Part shown: positions 1-12,459 of the stretch, one piece after another
Numbering within the stretch: the stretch's first letter is position 1
Layout: each line of letters begins with the position of its first letter
NCBI RefSeq assembly: GCF_011075055.1
Contig: NW_025401156.1
Coordinates: 1 to 64,000, forward strand
Source: Mangifera indica
Taxonomy: Eukaryota; Streptophyta; Magnoliopsida; Sapindales; Anacardiaceae
Direction: 5' to 3'
DNA: 64,000 nt
Position numbers and translations under genes: made by a program
The notes under the pieces: generated by a model
Told to the model about the DNA's origin: nothing
Seen by the model: the letters and a program-made list of their open reading frames with translations, nothing else
Database searches by the model: none

Positions 1-409
1 TAGAAATCATATTGTTGCCAGAGATAGGGATGCACATTTGGTGATGTACTTTCCTACTTTTTGTATCATAGTCAATGACAGTTTGCTTTACTCATTTTAT
101 TAAATTACTTAAATTTACCAGATTCATATTTCAAAATTTTGCCATTTTCATTGAGCGAGAACTCCTGTTTTATTGATATCAACTTTTTTTTTATTCATCA
201 ATAAAAGGTTATGGCCCAAAACTCAACTAGTAATTAAAAATAAGTATTCATTTATGCAATCTAACTAGTTCTTTATATGCATTATCACTGTAATCAAGGT
301 TGATGCATCTCGATATTAATTCATAATTTCTTTGCATTTATGAATAAGAAGTTACGGGCAAATTCAAATGCTCATTCATCCTGCATATTATTGGTGTAGA
401 ACTCATTAT
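1..409. other. flank downstream of the BGAL pair, no gene seen
   Basis: AT-rich sequence beyond the 3' end of the downstream beta-galactosidase gene. No open frame, RNA gene or repeat could be supported here. It probably holds the 3' untranslated region and intergenic DNA. Confidence 0.4.
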
Positions 410-520
410 TTAAGCACATTGTGCATCAATCACGAGAGCTTGGGGGATGCCTGGACATGGGTCTCCACCAATATATTGATTTGAATAGGGAACAGAACAT
501 CTTCGCTTCCCCAGACAAGC
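410..520 (-). pseudogene. relict last exon (SUEL lectin half) of the downstream beta-galactosidase gene
   Basis: Read on the minus strand, this 111-base stretch is open and encodes the C-terminal half of a SUEL/galactose-binding lectin domain: it starts ACLGKRRC, has GGDPCPG in the middle and ends VIDAQCA followed by TAA. It matches the last exon of the neighbouring gene (6420-6530), which starts ACLG and ends VDAEC, and both are exactly 111 bases. The splice acceptor has lost a base: the preceding AG uses the first G of the GCT alanine codon, whereas the intact copy has AG followed by GCT. The exon that should join it (670-946) has lost the first half of the lectin domain, so I infer that this exon is no longer used. 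Confidence 0.6.
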
Positions 521-669
521 TAGACATAGTTTTTATTTTAAAAAAATCATGATGAAATTAGAAAAATAAAACATATTATGTACTACTTTTACCATTAACT
601 TCAGTATATATGCATGATATATATATTCTTGAGTTCTGCAGGCATGGGACATGTATGAGTAGAAACTGT

Positions 670-3600
670 TCATGTATTAGGTAAGTTTTGAGCTGGCAAA
701 ATGTTCCTTCCCTGAGGACAACTAAGCTGAGCTTCAGGCCTTTGCTGCTTCTTTATATTAGTGTCTTCTCTCTGGTTTTGTCTTACCCAGGAACTCACCA
801 GGGGCAGCTGTGAGTTGTTCGCTTGCCCATACACTTTTGTGATTGCAACAGTGTCTATAGTAATTGCAAGAGGATTACCGGTTTCTTCCTCTAGCAGAAC
901 AAGTTGGTTTTTGGTGCGTTCAAGAAAAGATCTGGGTACATGGTACCTGAAAATAGTGTCATCGATAGCATAAATTTCATATTATTGGGAAATTAACTGT
1001 GCAGGACAAGGTACTAGCTATCTTAATGGACTTCTGTAAATGGAAACTTGTTTTGTATTTATTCATGAAGTGTTCAGATTTCACAAGTTATAGCATAGAC
1101 TCTGCACATATTGACACTATATGTACTGACATACCATGCCTGTGAAGGATTCCCTTTAGGGGTTTTGAGTGAGACCCAATATCTACCTATGCTTATGCCA
1201 TTAACCCAAGCTTCGCCCTTTCCCATAGAATTAAGATTCAATGCAACAGGATCGTTGCCTGGTGGTGTGTCAAATACAGTCTGCGAATCAGCATCAAAAC
1301 AAAAGGTTAGTTTTAACTACATTTGCATTTGCCTCAAATTTCTTCTAAAAGGATTTAATAGAAATGGATCATCCATGTGCTTTGATAAGGTCTTCAACAG
1401 TAATTTGGATTATCTTCTTTCTGCACACTTCACACGAGGCAACAAATGAACTAAATATCATCAAAACCTAGTTTAATACCTTATACCATGTGAGTTGATG
1501 ACGAGTAGAGTTTCTGAACCTTCTCCATTGAACATTTCTTGATCCATGTTTTCTATAAATTTGTAGCTTCTCTCCTATTAGCCCAACCTTAAGTTTTAAA
1601 AAAAAAAAAAAAAAAAACAATGAATCTGATATGAGTAGAAGACTGAATAAAATTTCACTGTCTTCAAAGTCATGAAAGATGTTAAAAGTTTGCTGCATAT
1701 ATATTAAGATCAATCTAGCCAAACATGAATAGTAGCCATGCTTAGAGTTATGGTTCTATGTAGATTACTGAATTTGAAGTGATTAAAATAAGCTAGGGCG
1801 AAACTATGAAGAAATGAGTGCATAATCTTCGGTTGGCATTTGGTTTTGGCGGCTACAGGCAGTACCTGATATCCCCAGTTGTAGTTGGTGAAATATTTGT
1901 CCTGAACTCTCACACTTCGCAATCCGGCCACCCTACGCTCAAGGTATGCTCCTGAATCCTTTAGATAACATTTTAAACCACTTTGATGATTCTTGGGTAA
2001 AGTTGTTAGCCTCTTAATACAACAAAATCTTTGGAGAAGAGAAAAGAAGAGAATTGATAGAAAAAATACCGGCAATCCGACTGTTGCACTCAATAAGGCA
2101 ATATCATTCATTTCATAATTCAAATTAATAGTATGCTCCAGGATGAAACCTGGATTGTCACGACTTCCATGTGCAGATCCTAATGAGCAGCAAATTGAAC
2201 CTAGCAGTTAGATTTGTAAGATTTGAAAATTTTGCTTATAAAGAGAATTTTCTTTTCCAGAATTTTGAGAAGAGCTTATGTTATTTGCACATTTTCCATG
2301 TCAAACTTTCTGGAGAATATATTAGAAGATGAATAGCAAATATGATATGCAGTTAGAAAATCAAGCACCCAGATTTGGAATTCACTTGAAAAATTTCAGG
2401 AAAAACTGTTTATGGCTACCAGAGAAAGGAGTTTACCAGTGAATTCTCCATTTACGAATGCATGCAAAACATGGCCATTGGATTGCACATTTAATATAGA
2501 TTGAGCATCAGATGAATTATGCTGAAACCTGCCATTACAGAAGATATTCTAAACATTATGAACGTATGAAACCATTTTAGTCAAATAACCCCTACTTTAG
2601 GATTACCTGAAAGTGTACCAAAGATAATCAGTTGTATCCTTTGTTGTGTTCATGTGTTCTAACAATGTTTTTGCTCGTAACGAAGTATTGTCGAAGTTGG
2701 GGATAGCTTCTCTGAACTCTTTCCATGATTCCATTGAATCTAACTTCTGTCTGAGTGTCATTGATCTTGTATTGGATTGTGTGCTCACCTGTTGATATGA
2801 GTTGTATCTGTTAGTGTTGATTTTGAAATGCCAGAATCTGAGCAATGGAGATTTGAGCCTTACCTTAGCTGTATTGAAGGCTGCATTTATGCAATCTGGT
2901 AGGATGCTTATTGATTTTGAAGGCAGTTCATAAGAGGAATTCTGAAAAACAACCATGCTATTTTTTCTGTCATCATTATTTACTAGAAACGCAGCGCATT
3001 TCCCTGAATTTCCTTTGAAGACGTAGGCCTGAAAATGCAGACCCAGATCATAAAGTAAGTCATGGATTAGTCTTACAAATTAAGTGATAATATTACAATT
3101 GAAAGAAAAAAAAACTCCATGGAGTTCTTATTCAATGTTCTTACTTGTTGCAGTCGACCCAAAGGAAAACTTGTATACTCTCCAGTAAGTAATGGCTTGG
3201 AGCATAGCTTTATTGCAGCATGTAATTCCTTGAGGTGACCCCATTTTGGTTCCCTGATCAATCCTGAAGTCATAAACTAAAAATGTTTATATCATTTTTA
3301 AGTGTTTGAATACAGTTAAATCATGAAATAAGATTAAACTTTACAGAAACACACCATACTCATCAAGAGGAGCTTGATCATAGTAACTTGTCAGCATAAA
3401 TGAAGATGCTGTTCTTCCAAAATTGGTTCCCCCGTGATACTGCAATCGAAATCAAAATTACTTTATGAAAATTTTATGTTCCATTTTGTAAGAAAAGAAT
3501 AGTATGAATTAATGTAGAGATTACTGTACCATGTAATAGTTCACATAGCTTCCATTTTTGGCGATGAAGAGTGCAACATGAAATGCAATATCTTTTGCTG

Positions 3601-6012
3601 ATCTCAGGTATGGCTCTGTGCCATATACTTGAAAGCTTCAAATAAAATTAAGCCATTAGACACTCAGCTGAATGTAAAATTTTATGCAAAGAATACAGAA
3701 ACATTAATTCTACAGCACAATATTGATTTACATGACGAAAATTTCACTGTAAAAACGTACAAACTTGTCCAGTTCTCTGTCCAAATTGCTGGTTTATTTG
3801 GTGAATTGGGTCCTTTCCATGTTTCTCCACATCTCATTCCATTACATGTGTTGATCTGCAAATTCCAGATTATAATGCATCAAAAAGAAAAAGTGCACCA
3901 CTGTAAAGATAGCAGCAATAGAAACAGTCAGAGACTAACCACAGGATCAGGAGCATCATCTTGCTTGCACATCACCCAAGGTGCACCGGTTTGAAGGCCT
4001 ACCGCCATTTTTGCAGCCCAACGAACATACCGTGGTCCTTTCTCATGGTAAGCTGGTTCTACTATGCCATATTCATTCTCAATCTACATGCATAAATACA
4101 CCTTCACTCTAGGTCCTAAAACTGGCATACACAAATAATTTTACAAGATTTTGCTGTAGATTAATTAAACCTGTGATAATATAATTGGCCCGCCTTGTGA
4201 AGCAAACAGATTCTCGGATTTCATCAAGCTTACTATCTTTGTTACAAATCTTTGCATGTGATTCTGCCATTAGCCAAATTTGAGGTCAATGGAGATAGAA
4301 TAACTGTTGAGAATACTCATCAAGTAGTATTAAATATTAATTTGTTCTACCTTGAATGGCTCATTGTCTGATCTGAAGACAATGCCTGGAACATCATGCA
4401 GCCAAAATGGCAGTCCCCTGCAAATTAAAGCTCTAAGATATCAACATTTTATACTTTATTTGGACACATAATTTGCGAAGCTTGTTGTCAGAGATGCTTT
4501 ACCCGTAAGTCCATTCACCCTCGATGAAGGGACCAATTCTTAAGCAAGCATATAGGCCTTGGGATTGGATTTCTTTAATGAAACTTACAATATCCCGTCT
4601 TCCACTGAATTCATACTGCCATTAATTAATAGTAAATTAAAACCAGAATAAATGTTTGTTTGAGAAGTGTACAGACAAATCTATATTTATAGAGTTTACC
4701 TGGCCTTGTTGGGGTTCATGGAGGTTCCAAAATACATAGGTTTGTATAACGTCTAGTCCTCCTCCTTTGGCTTTAGCTATCAAAGATGGCCACATCTGAT
4801 AACACATTTGTTTTAGTAATAAAATTACGAGCAATACTACATGAATACAAAATAGATATACGGACGATATGTCATCATATGGTTGGATATTATTTTATTT
4901 TTAATTCAAAATTACTCAATCACATGATAACGTATCATTTGTATATCTATTTTATATATTCAAAATATACCCATATAATTTTATTGCAAAATTATCATAC
5001 CAATACGTGTAATTTTCCAATATTTTGGAATTTATAATGGAATATATAGCCGCCATTCCTAAAGCAAAATAAAATAGCTTCAATTCAATATAGGCTAGAT
5101 TCAAGCTGAATTGAGGTTGAGTTCGATTTGAGTTTAACTACAGTGTCAAGCCATTCAAACTTTCAGATCAATTCAATATTATAGTTAAGAAAAAATAACT
5201 AAAATGATATTATTTTAATACATGTTAATTAAAATGACGTCATTTTATTCAATATGTATCAAATTATTTTAGACTCGCGAGCTTAACAAATTGATCATAC
5301 CTTAAACTCGAGTTTGTTTGAATTAAACTTCTTTCAAACTCGTTCAAACCAAGTTTATTTGTTTGGTACGTAATTTATTATTTTCAGCCATAAAGTCCTA
5401 AGAAGTTGAGTACAATTTCCTAGCTTTCAAGGCAAACTTCAGCGGTGATTGCTTGCTACTGGTTTTTCTTTTTCATCTTGTGATTTGAATATTTTTTTTT
5501 CCTCATTGGTGAAAATGTAAAACTGATAAATTGATTTTTTTTTTTAATTAAGTTCTTTCTTTCTAAGCATGGACATATTTTCTTTATTACTCAACCAAAA
5601 CTATTATTTTATTGGATATTCAATCAGTTTTTTTTTTTTTTTAAATTTTAATGCTAACAAATTCGTGAGAATTTCTTCCCAAGACGACATATTTTACACC
5701 TACCCAGAAAGTCAAATTTGAATGATTCTATAGTTCTTATTTATGTCCATCATGCTAGTCTGGCTTCTGAATTTGCAGAAAAGAAGCTATCTAGGTAGAC
5801 GAAGAAGAGCAGAAGCTTAGCATTGATACCTGAGGAGTACTGCGAGGATAGTGAATAGAGCCTGAGAAAAGAATTTGACGTCGGCCATTTATGATTAAAG
5901 ATCTTCCATCATATGTTACTTCTCCTCCTTCATGGCTGCTGAGGCCATTTGCTACTGCCACCCTTAAAGCAAACCACCAACACAACACCGAAAACAATTG
6001 CACCATCCCCAT
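670..6012 (-). CDS. BGAL16: beta-galactosidase 16-like (GH35), downstream tandem copy
   Basis: Glycoside hydrolase family 35 enzyme that releases terminal beta-D-galactose from cell-wall glycans; a signal peptide (about residues 1-22) suggests secretion to the apoplast. I join 18 exons: 5830-6012, 4700-4795, 4503-4615, 4351-4417, 4171-4263, 3940-4083, 3761-3855, 3530-3635, 3355-3439, 3145-3263, 2864-3028, 2607-2788, 2437-2528, 2070-2179, 1866-1958, 1480-1587, 1135-1280, 670-946. The product is 757 residues, with frame kept across every junction. The active-site signature [14 protein letters not shown] carries the acid/base Glu (about residue 188), and the nucleophile is Glu about 259 in WTENWT. 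The C-terminus ends shortly after QLSCPQGR because the SUEL lectin domain has decayed. Two in-frame ATGs exist at the start (6012 and 6006). Arabidopsis BGAL16, as I remember it, also lacks the lectin domain, so loss need not inactivate the enzyme. Confidence 0.88.
4816..4985. repeat. AT-rich palindromic MITE, copy 1 (BGAL intron 1)
   Basis: Lies in intron 1 of the downstream galactosidase gene. The outer arms AATAGATATAC (4851-4861) and GTATATCTATT (4941-4951) are inverted repeats, and the similarity continues outward to AATAAAATTA and TAATTTTATT at the ends. The core has ATATGGTTGGATA facing AATCACATGATAAC. The same core occurs at 19598, 31582, 50281 and 51309. No transposase is encoded; the superfamily is not resolved. 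Confidence 0.6.
5085..5375. repeat. dispersed repeat rich in TTCGAGTTTGA-like words
   Basis: Intron 1 of the downstream galactosidase contains a run of related words such as GAGTTCGATTTGAG, AAACTCGAGTTTG and TTCAAACTCGTTC, in both orientations, around a TGACGTCA-bearing AT core. The same style of sequence recurs at 12460-12737. This looks like a degenerate non-autonomous transposon, but I could not find clean ends or a target duplication. Confidence 0.35.
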
Positions 6013-6419
6013 TTCACTGTTTCTGTTCAGCTTCTTCTCGGAGATGAAAATGTTTTTTTTTTTTAAGTTTCAGAGCCTGATGAGCTTCTGATTCTGATCA
6101 TGCAAAGAAATGACAATGCAGAACCAGTTGGGTTTTGTTTTAGAAGTTATAATTATAACTGCAGGGAGATGGGGAAATAAATAAAACTGTTGTCCATTTT
6201 TCTTTACTTGTTGGGTACTTAAGTAATAAATGTACAACAGACGTCATATATGGAATAATATTTATTCTAACAAAATAAAAAATATATATATTTATATATC
6301 ATAGTTTTTACGTTAAGTAAATGTTAAATAACTAACAAGAAATATTTTTATTACAAATCCAGCAACACAAATTGCTTGTTGAATCCTAAAATGGAAAGCA
6401 AAGTATTTTTAATTCTTTT
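6013..6419. promoter_or_regulatory. short spacer between the tandem BGAL genes (promoter of the downstream copy)
   Basis: Only about 410 bases separate the stop codon of the upstream galactosidase from the start of the downstream one, both on the minus strand. The 3' end of one and the promoter and leader of the other must share this space. It contains TA-rich, TATA-like runs near 6286-6300, but no element can be assigned with certainty. Confidence 0.4.
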
Positions 6420-9400
6420 TCAGGTGCATTCTGCATCAACCAACAAAGCTTTATGAATTCCAGGACAAGGGTCCCCATGAAACTTCCAGCTTCCAATGGG
6501 TACACGACATTTCCTCTTCCCAAGACAAGCCTGGAAAAAAGTATTAGAAGGATTAATTAGGATTCCATCTTCTCTTTATTGTTTGGAAAATAAATGGAGG
6601 AGAAAGGTTACCTCCTCTACAATGGCCTTAGAATTAGAAGAATGACAGCTTCCAATGGCGTAGTTTTCGCAATCACCATAAGGATTGCCAAAGCTGGCAA
6701 ATAGAATCCTGGAAATTTTCCTTCTGGGAGAGCAACTAAGCTGAACTTCTGGCCTCAGACCCTGTTGCTTCTTGTGTTGCGGTAGACTTTGGTTGTGGCC
6801 CCTCCTGGAAGCCACGGGTGGCAGATGTGTATCGGAGACATGACTGCAAACTTTTGAGATTGATATAGTGTCTACTGATATCCCAGGAGGGTAACCATTT
6901 TGTTCTTCCAGCAGCACTAAAAGGTTACCAGTAGGTTTCAGGAAAGATCGAGGTACATTATACCTGACAAAATGTAAAGTTAAAACAAAATCGAAAGGCA
7001 GATTATTTTCAAACAAGTTTTGTACTACCATGTTTGTGAAGGACTGCCTTTTGGGGTAAGGAAAGATACCCAATATCGACCAATACTTTGCCCATTAACC
7101 CAAGCTTCACCTTTTCCCATGGACACAAGATTTAGTGCAACAGGGTCATTTCCTGGAGGTGCATCGAACAGTGTCTGCAAATATTCAGTGCGCCAATGTG
7201 GGTTAGTGTGGAGCAATATCTCTGAATATCTAGCAAAATCAGTAGTTTCCATACCTTGTACCATGTTAGGGGTTGATGAGTAGAACTTCCATAACTACTC
7301 CATTCAACTTGTCTTGATCCAAAATCTGTGTAAACTTGTAGTTTCTCGCCTAACAGGCCAACCTTCAGAAAATATTCAGAAATACGAGTGTATGATTAAA
7401 CTGTCAACAGTTTTCAAGTGTTCTTTGAGATAACAGAAAAGTTATACATGAAATGTAAAACATCCTAGACTCACCTGGTAACCCCATGAATAATTACTGA
7501 AATCTTTGAATTCCTGTTCACCTTGAATGCTCACGCTACGTAATCCAGCAGCCCTTCTCTCAAGGTGTGCTCCTGAGTCCTTTTTACCAAGAAGAAAACG
7601 GAAATCAAATTGAGATCACAGGACATATTAAAATCAAGGAATAAAGGAAATGAGCTTGGAATTAGTAGTGTTGAGAAGTACCGGCAATCCAACCATTGCA
7701 CTAAGTAAGGAGACATAGTTTGTTCCATTTGATAGAGGAACAGTTTTCTCCAGAGTGAAACTTCCATTTCTGTGACTTCCATGTGCAGAGCCTAAAGAAA
7801 ATTTTAGATGTAACATAATTACACATCAAAAGCTTCATTTTAAAGCACATGTAAGATCTTATACCAACAAATGCTCCATTTATAAATGCAAGCAAAACAT
7901 GTCCAAGGGTGGTCACTTTCAGTAATGTTTGGGCCTGGGAGGATTCATGCTTAAATCTGCATAAAAATTTGCACAGTTACAGTAAGATAAACAACTTTCA
8001 AGTTTTCTCAACATAAAGTCTTTGCATTGGTTTACCTGAAATTGTACCAAAGATAATCAGACACATCCTTGGTTATATTCATTTGCTCTAGCAATATGCT
8101 TGCTCTGAAGCAAGTGTCATCATAAGAAGGAATAACTTCTTTATATTCTTCCCAGTTTTCAGTTGAGTATAAGTTTTGGCTTGGTTTCATTGATCTTGTA
8201 CCATATTGAGTGCTCACCTATTGAAGATTGAAAAACTCAAATATGGAATTCGTCTTTGAAACAAATGAATTTTTGTACCGTAAATTACCTTTGCAGTGTT
8301 GAAGGCTACAGTCTTGCAATCTGGTAGGATACTGATCGACAATGGAGGTAATTCATAAGACAGATTTCGAAAATGGACTGTGGCATTCTGTTTTTTATCT
8401 CTGTTCACAAGAAAGGCAGCACAATCTGAACTTTCTTCAAAGATATAGACCTGTGACCAAAAACATTAATTTCACCAGATAAATTACTCAAAAACATAAA
8501 AATAAAAAGTACTTGTGGGTTCCTTTACAGTGTTCTTACTTGCTGTTCTTTCCCAAATTCATGGTAAAATTTACACCAGAAATCAGAGGCTTTAAGCACA
8601 GCTTTATTGCAGCATGCAATTCCTTAAGGTGACCCCACTTTGGTTGCCTAAGCAGACCTGAATTCATCAAGCTGACAAATTCAGATTGTTTTTGGAGATA
8701 TAATATAATGTGAATAGAGAAAAAATGAATGACACTTACCATACTCATCTAGAGGAGCTTGATCATAATAACCTGTCAGTACATATGCAGAGGCTGCTCT
8801 TCCAAAATTTGTTCCTCCATGATACTACAATAAAACAAAGGTAGAAAATTATGTATAATCTTTGATACATAAAACGAGATGGTTCAGACTTCATACCATG
8901 TAATAATTCACATAGCTTCCTTTCATCTTGGCAATGAAAAGCGCAACCTGAAATGCTATGTCTTCAGCTGACCATTTTTTGCTTCTTCACCATATACTTG
9001 ATAGCTTCACAAACCCATAAGTCTCATTAATCTCTTCTCACTACTACACATTAAGAGGCTATCTAAAAGAGTCATAATAATGATAAAAACGTTAATAGAA
9101 ATATGAAGCCTGTCTTCAAAGCATACAAACTAGTCCAGTTTTCTGTCCATATTGCTGGCTTATTTGGTGAGTTAGGTCCTGCAAATGTTTCTCCACACCT
9201 TCTTCCGTTACATGTGTTGATCTGCAAAAGTAATCTGTTTGTAAGTAATCCAAAGAATATTCTAAATAAGCAGATGCAACAGTTGAAAGAAGCAAGCTGG
9301 AAAGTTTTCAATTTGTTGAATCTATCCAAGTAATATTCTTTCAGAAGGAGGCTAACCACAGGGTCAGGAGCATCATCTTGCTTACACATCACCCATGGAA

Positions 9401-11631
9401 CTCCTGTTCGAAGATCCACTGCCATTTTTGCAGCCCACCGGACATATGGGGGCCCTTTCTCATGAAAAGCTGCTTCTATCATTCCATATTCGTTTTCGAT
9501 CTACATATATTCGACTTCTACAATATGAAAATTCTGTAGCAGATAAAAGAATCAAGCTTATCTGAATGATGAACTAAAACCTGCGATAGTATAATCGGCC
9601 CTCCTTGTGAAGCATATAGCCTCTCCGCTTTCATCATGTTTACTATCATTGCTGCATATCTTTGCATATGAAACTGCCATGAACAAACTAATTAGAGTGT
9701 TCTTAATAATTTCCAGTGAGCCGTCAATTGCTTCTGATAGAGCAATGATTTGAATGTCAATACCTTGAATGGCTCGTTGTCAGATCTAAAGACAATGCCT
9801 GGAACATCATGCAACCAAAATGGAAGGCCTCTGCAATATCATTATAATAGTCTGTCAAGCTCTCTACAAACACAGAATTTTTTTACTTTCTACATCGAGA
9901 GGCTTTTAAACCGTAATTACCCATAGCCCCATTCACCCTCAATAAAGGGTCCAATCCTAAGGCACACATATAAGCCTTGTGCTTGAACTTCCTTGATGAA
10001 CCTCACTAAATCACGTCTTCCATTGAAATCAAACTGCAACTCAAAATGAACCTACATAAATGGATTTTGCATTTTCTCATACAATTTTTTTAATGTCTTA
10101 TATGAAGGACCTTGATATTAAACATAGTTTTGCCCCTTCTTTATGTAATAAAAGCAGTCAAATTTTTTATCTACTAGGGTGATCACCTGGCCTGGTTGGG
10201 GCTCATGGAGGTTCCAAAACACGAGAGTCTGTATCACATCCAGTCCTCCTCCTTTTGCCTTAGCTATTAAAGATGGCCACATCTGAGAATATACATCACA
10301 TAATCAAAATTGTACTATTAATTATGAGCTATCTGTCCAAGTCAAGAGTGCTCAAAGCTAGAGATGGCAATGGGGAGGGGTGGGGGGGGGGACCTCAATC
10401 CCTGTCCCCGTCCCCATAGGGGATATCAATCCCAGTCCCTAGTCCATCCCCTTTATGGGGATAAAAATGATTTTCCGTTCTCTCCTTGCAAAGAAAATTC
10501 CCCTTCCCATCTCCTCCAGAGAACCTTAATCCCCATCCCTATAGGGGGTATCAATCCCAGTCTTCGGTCCATCCACGTTATGGGGATGAAAATGATTTCC
10601 CGTCCTCTCCTCGCAAAGAAAATTCCCCTTTCCATCTCTTCCCCATTTCTGTAGAGAAAAATCTCCTCCATGTACTCGTAAAGAAAAATTTCCTTCTTAT
10701 ATCCTCTAAACGTAATATAGAAATATTATATAATAAAATTAAGTAAAATTAAAATCAATTAATTATTTCAAATGTCACAAATATAATATATTAATCATTT
10801 TAATATGTACAACAAAAACCTAAATAAATTTTAAAAACACAAATAATATAAAACTATAAATATATATTAATATTTTAAGTAAATATATTAATATAAAGAG
10901 ACGGAGATGGGAACGGGGGTAAGACGAAGAGGAGACACATATATACTTGTTTCCGATTACAGAGATTTTTTCAATTACTGTCTCTATCTCTTTCCTCGTT
11001 TCTATCAGAAATTCCCTACTCGCTAAGGTCAAAGAGGGTTGGGGCCTTGAAGTCAGGCTGAAATTGCCACCTCTACTCAAAGCAAGTCAGCTGATTACCA
11101 GTGAAACAAACTGTCTCCTTAAAGTGCTTAGTATGGCCACTTTTTAGCATAAGCTTATTCATAAGAACCCAAAATACAAGCAACAGGGATCAAAGCAAAT
11201 GTGACAGATGAGCTGAGCTGTGTTATCTGGAAATTTTGTTTTCGTGCGTGAGGCTAGTGAGATGGAAAAATATGACTGTTTGGTAAGAAAATGACAAGTG
11301 ATCCAAGCAGTTGGTTATTGAAAAATTCTGTCAAATGGGTTGGTGATGACTATTCATTCAACTAACATCATCACTAACACCACAATTTCTTCTCATTCTC
11401 ATTGACATATTGCCATGAAAGAAAATTGTTTACCAGGGACAAACTAAAATGGAGATATGAGATATAACAAACCTCTGGAGTACTTCGAGGATAGTGAATA
11501 GAGCCTGAGAAGAGAATTTTATGATGCCCATCAATGATCAAAGATCTTCCATCATAGGTTACTTCGCCGCCATGACAGCCACCGGTTGCCATCAACAACA
11601 ACAGAGCAAACAAACACCACATCTTCACCAT
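6420..11631 (-). CDS. beta-galactosidase 16-like with SUEL lectin domain, upstream tandem copy, frame-damaged
   Basis: GH35 beta-galactosidase with signal peptide, catalytic domain ([20 protein letters not shown] nucleophile motif) and a complete C-terminal SUEL lectin domain (QLSC to VDAECT). Nineteen exons are recognisable: 11473-11631, 10187-10282, 9921-10033, 9764-9830, 9581-9673, 9357-9500, 9127-9221, 8897-9004, 8740-8824, 8540-8657, 8289-8450, 8036-8217, 7865-7956, 7682-7791, 7475-7579, 7255-7362, 7029-7174, 6612-6963, 6420-6530. All splice sites are canonical. Two exons are one base short relative to the other copy and the family: exon 8 near the T-run 8975-8980, giving an in-frame stop, and exon 10 near 8549-8551. 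Either the gene is a young pseudogene, or the assembly lost bases at homopolymers. Alternative splice sites (an acceptor before AAGCAAAAAA in exon 8; a GTAAAT donor in exon 10) could restore frame at the cost of a few residues. With the two bases counted the product would be about 815 residues. Intron 1 holds a hAT-type insertion. Confidence 0.8.
10359..11075. mobile_element. non-autonomous hAT-type element (717 bp) with perfect 8-bp target duplication
   Basis: The element begins TAGAGATGGCAA (10359-10370) and ends TTGCCACCTCTA (11064-11075), inverted repeats with one mismatch. It is flanked on both sides by the identical 8-mer CTCAAAGC (10351-10358 and 11076-11083). An 8-bp duplication with short terminal inverted repeats is characteristic of the hAT superfamily. 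The left part contains duplicated GGGGAT/CCCCAT-rich segments and the centre is very AT-rich. No transposase frame is present, so it would need an enzyme supplied in trans. It sits in intron 1 of the upstream galactosidase. A diverged copy is at 53644-54190. Confidence 0.85.
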
Positions 11632-12459
11632 TCCTCTCAGTGAGCAAAGCTTCAATATGCAGAACTTTATCTATATACCACCTGTAGCTTTTCTGCCCCT
11701 TAAATATGGAAAAATGAAATATCAATCACCTCTTATAATCTTTCTCTAATGAAAATTTCAACTCTGGGTTCTATATTTGCAAAGTGAAGGCAAAAAAAGG
11801 AAGAGAATCTAATAATTAACATATTTCATGGAATTGCTATAGAAATGAGATTTTCTGGCTGACCAACTTTGAATTGCATGAAATTAGGTAGACTAATTTT
11901 ACTTGTCATATTTTTAATTTACTAAACTGAAACAGGCCATTTTCATATTCATTAAGTTTGGCAGATTGAACCATTTATGTTCTGAATTTACTAGTTTATA
12001 TGTTTCAAATCAAACACTTAAAGAAAAAACAGTTTCACCACCTCTGCTGATCAAATTCAGACAAAAATGAAAGCTCAAACATGACAACTTTGCTTATAGT
12101 CAACCAAAGTATAAAAAAATGAACAAGGAAGAAAGAGGAAATGCACTCACATATAAGAAGCAAGGTTTTCTCTGGCATACTTAATGTGATGAAGTAATAA
12201 ATCTGAGAATATTTGTGATATTATAGAACTCAAATTAGGTAAGTAAATTCAAATTTTATAATTGTAAAATGAGTATTCTTCTGGTAAAATTACTACTAAA
12301 TAAAAAAAAATAACCAATTGAATATGTAACTGATGGAAGCTTTAAATTTAATGCTCTATACAGATATAAGGAAGCCACCTCATACCTTGCATATGTCTTT
12401 TGAAAGAGTTATTAAGTTGACTCAACAAAGCTACCCTTTAATTTTGATGGTTATCACAA

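Noticed and set aside
3760..3766. Alternative donor A/GTTTGT for BGAL exon 7
   Set aside because: It does not keep the conserved TSFFQVYG junction. The GTACGT donor three bases further restores the family sequence and the same choice works in the sister gene.
10364..10746. Pro/Ser-rich open frames on both strands at 10364-10746
   Set aside because: They lie inside the hAT-type element and arise from its GGGGAT/CCCCAT repeats.
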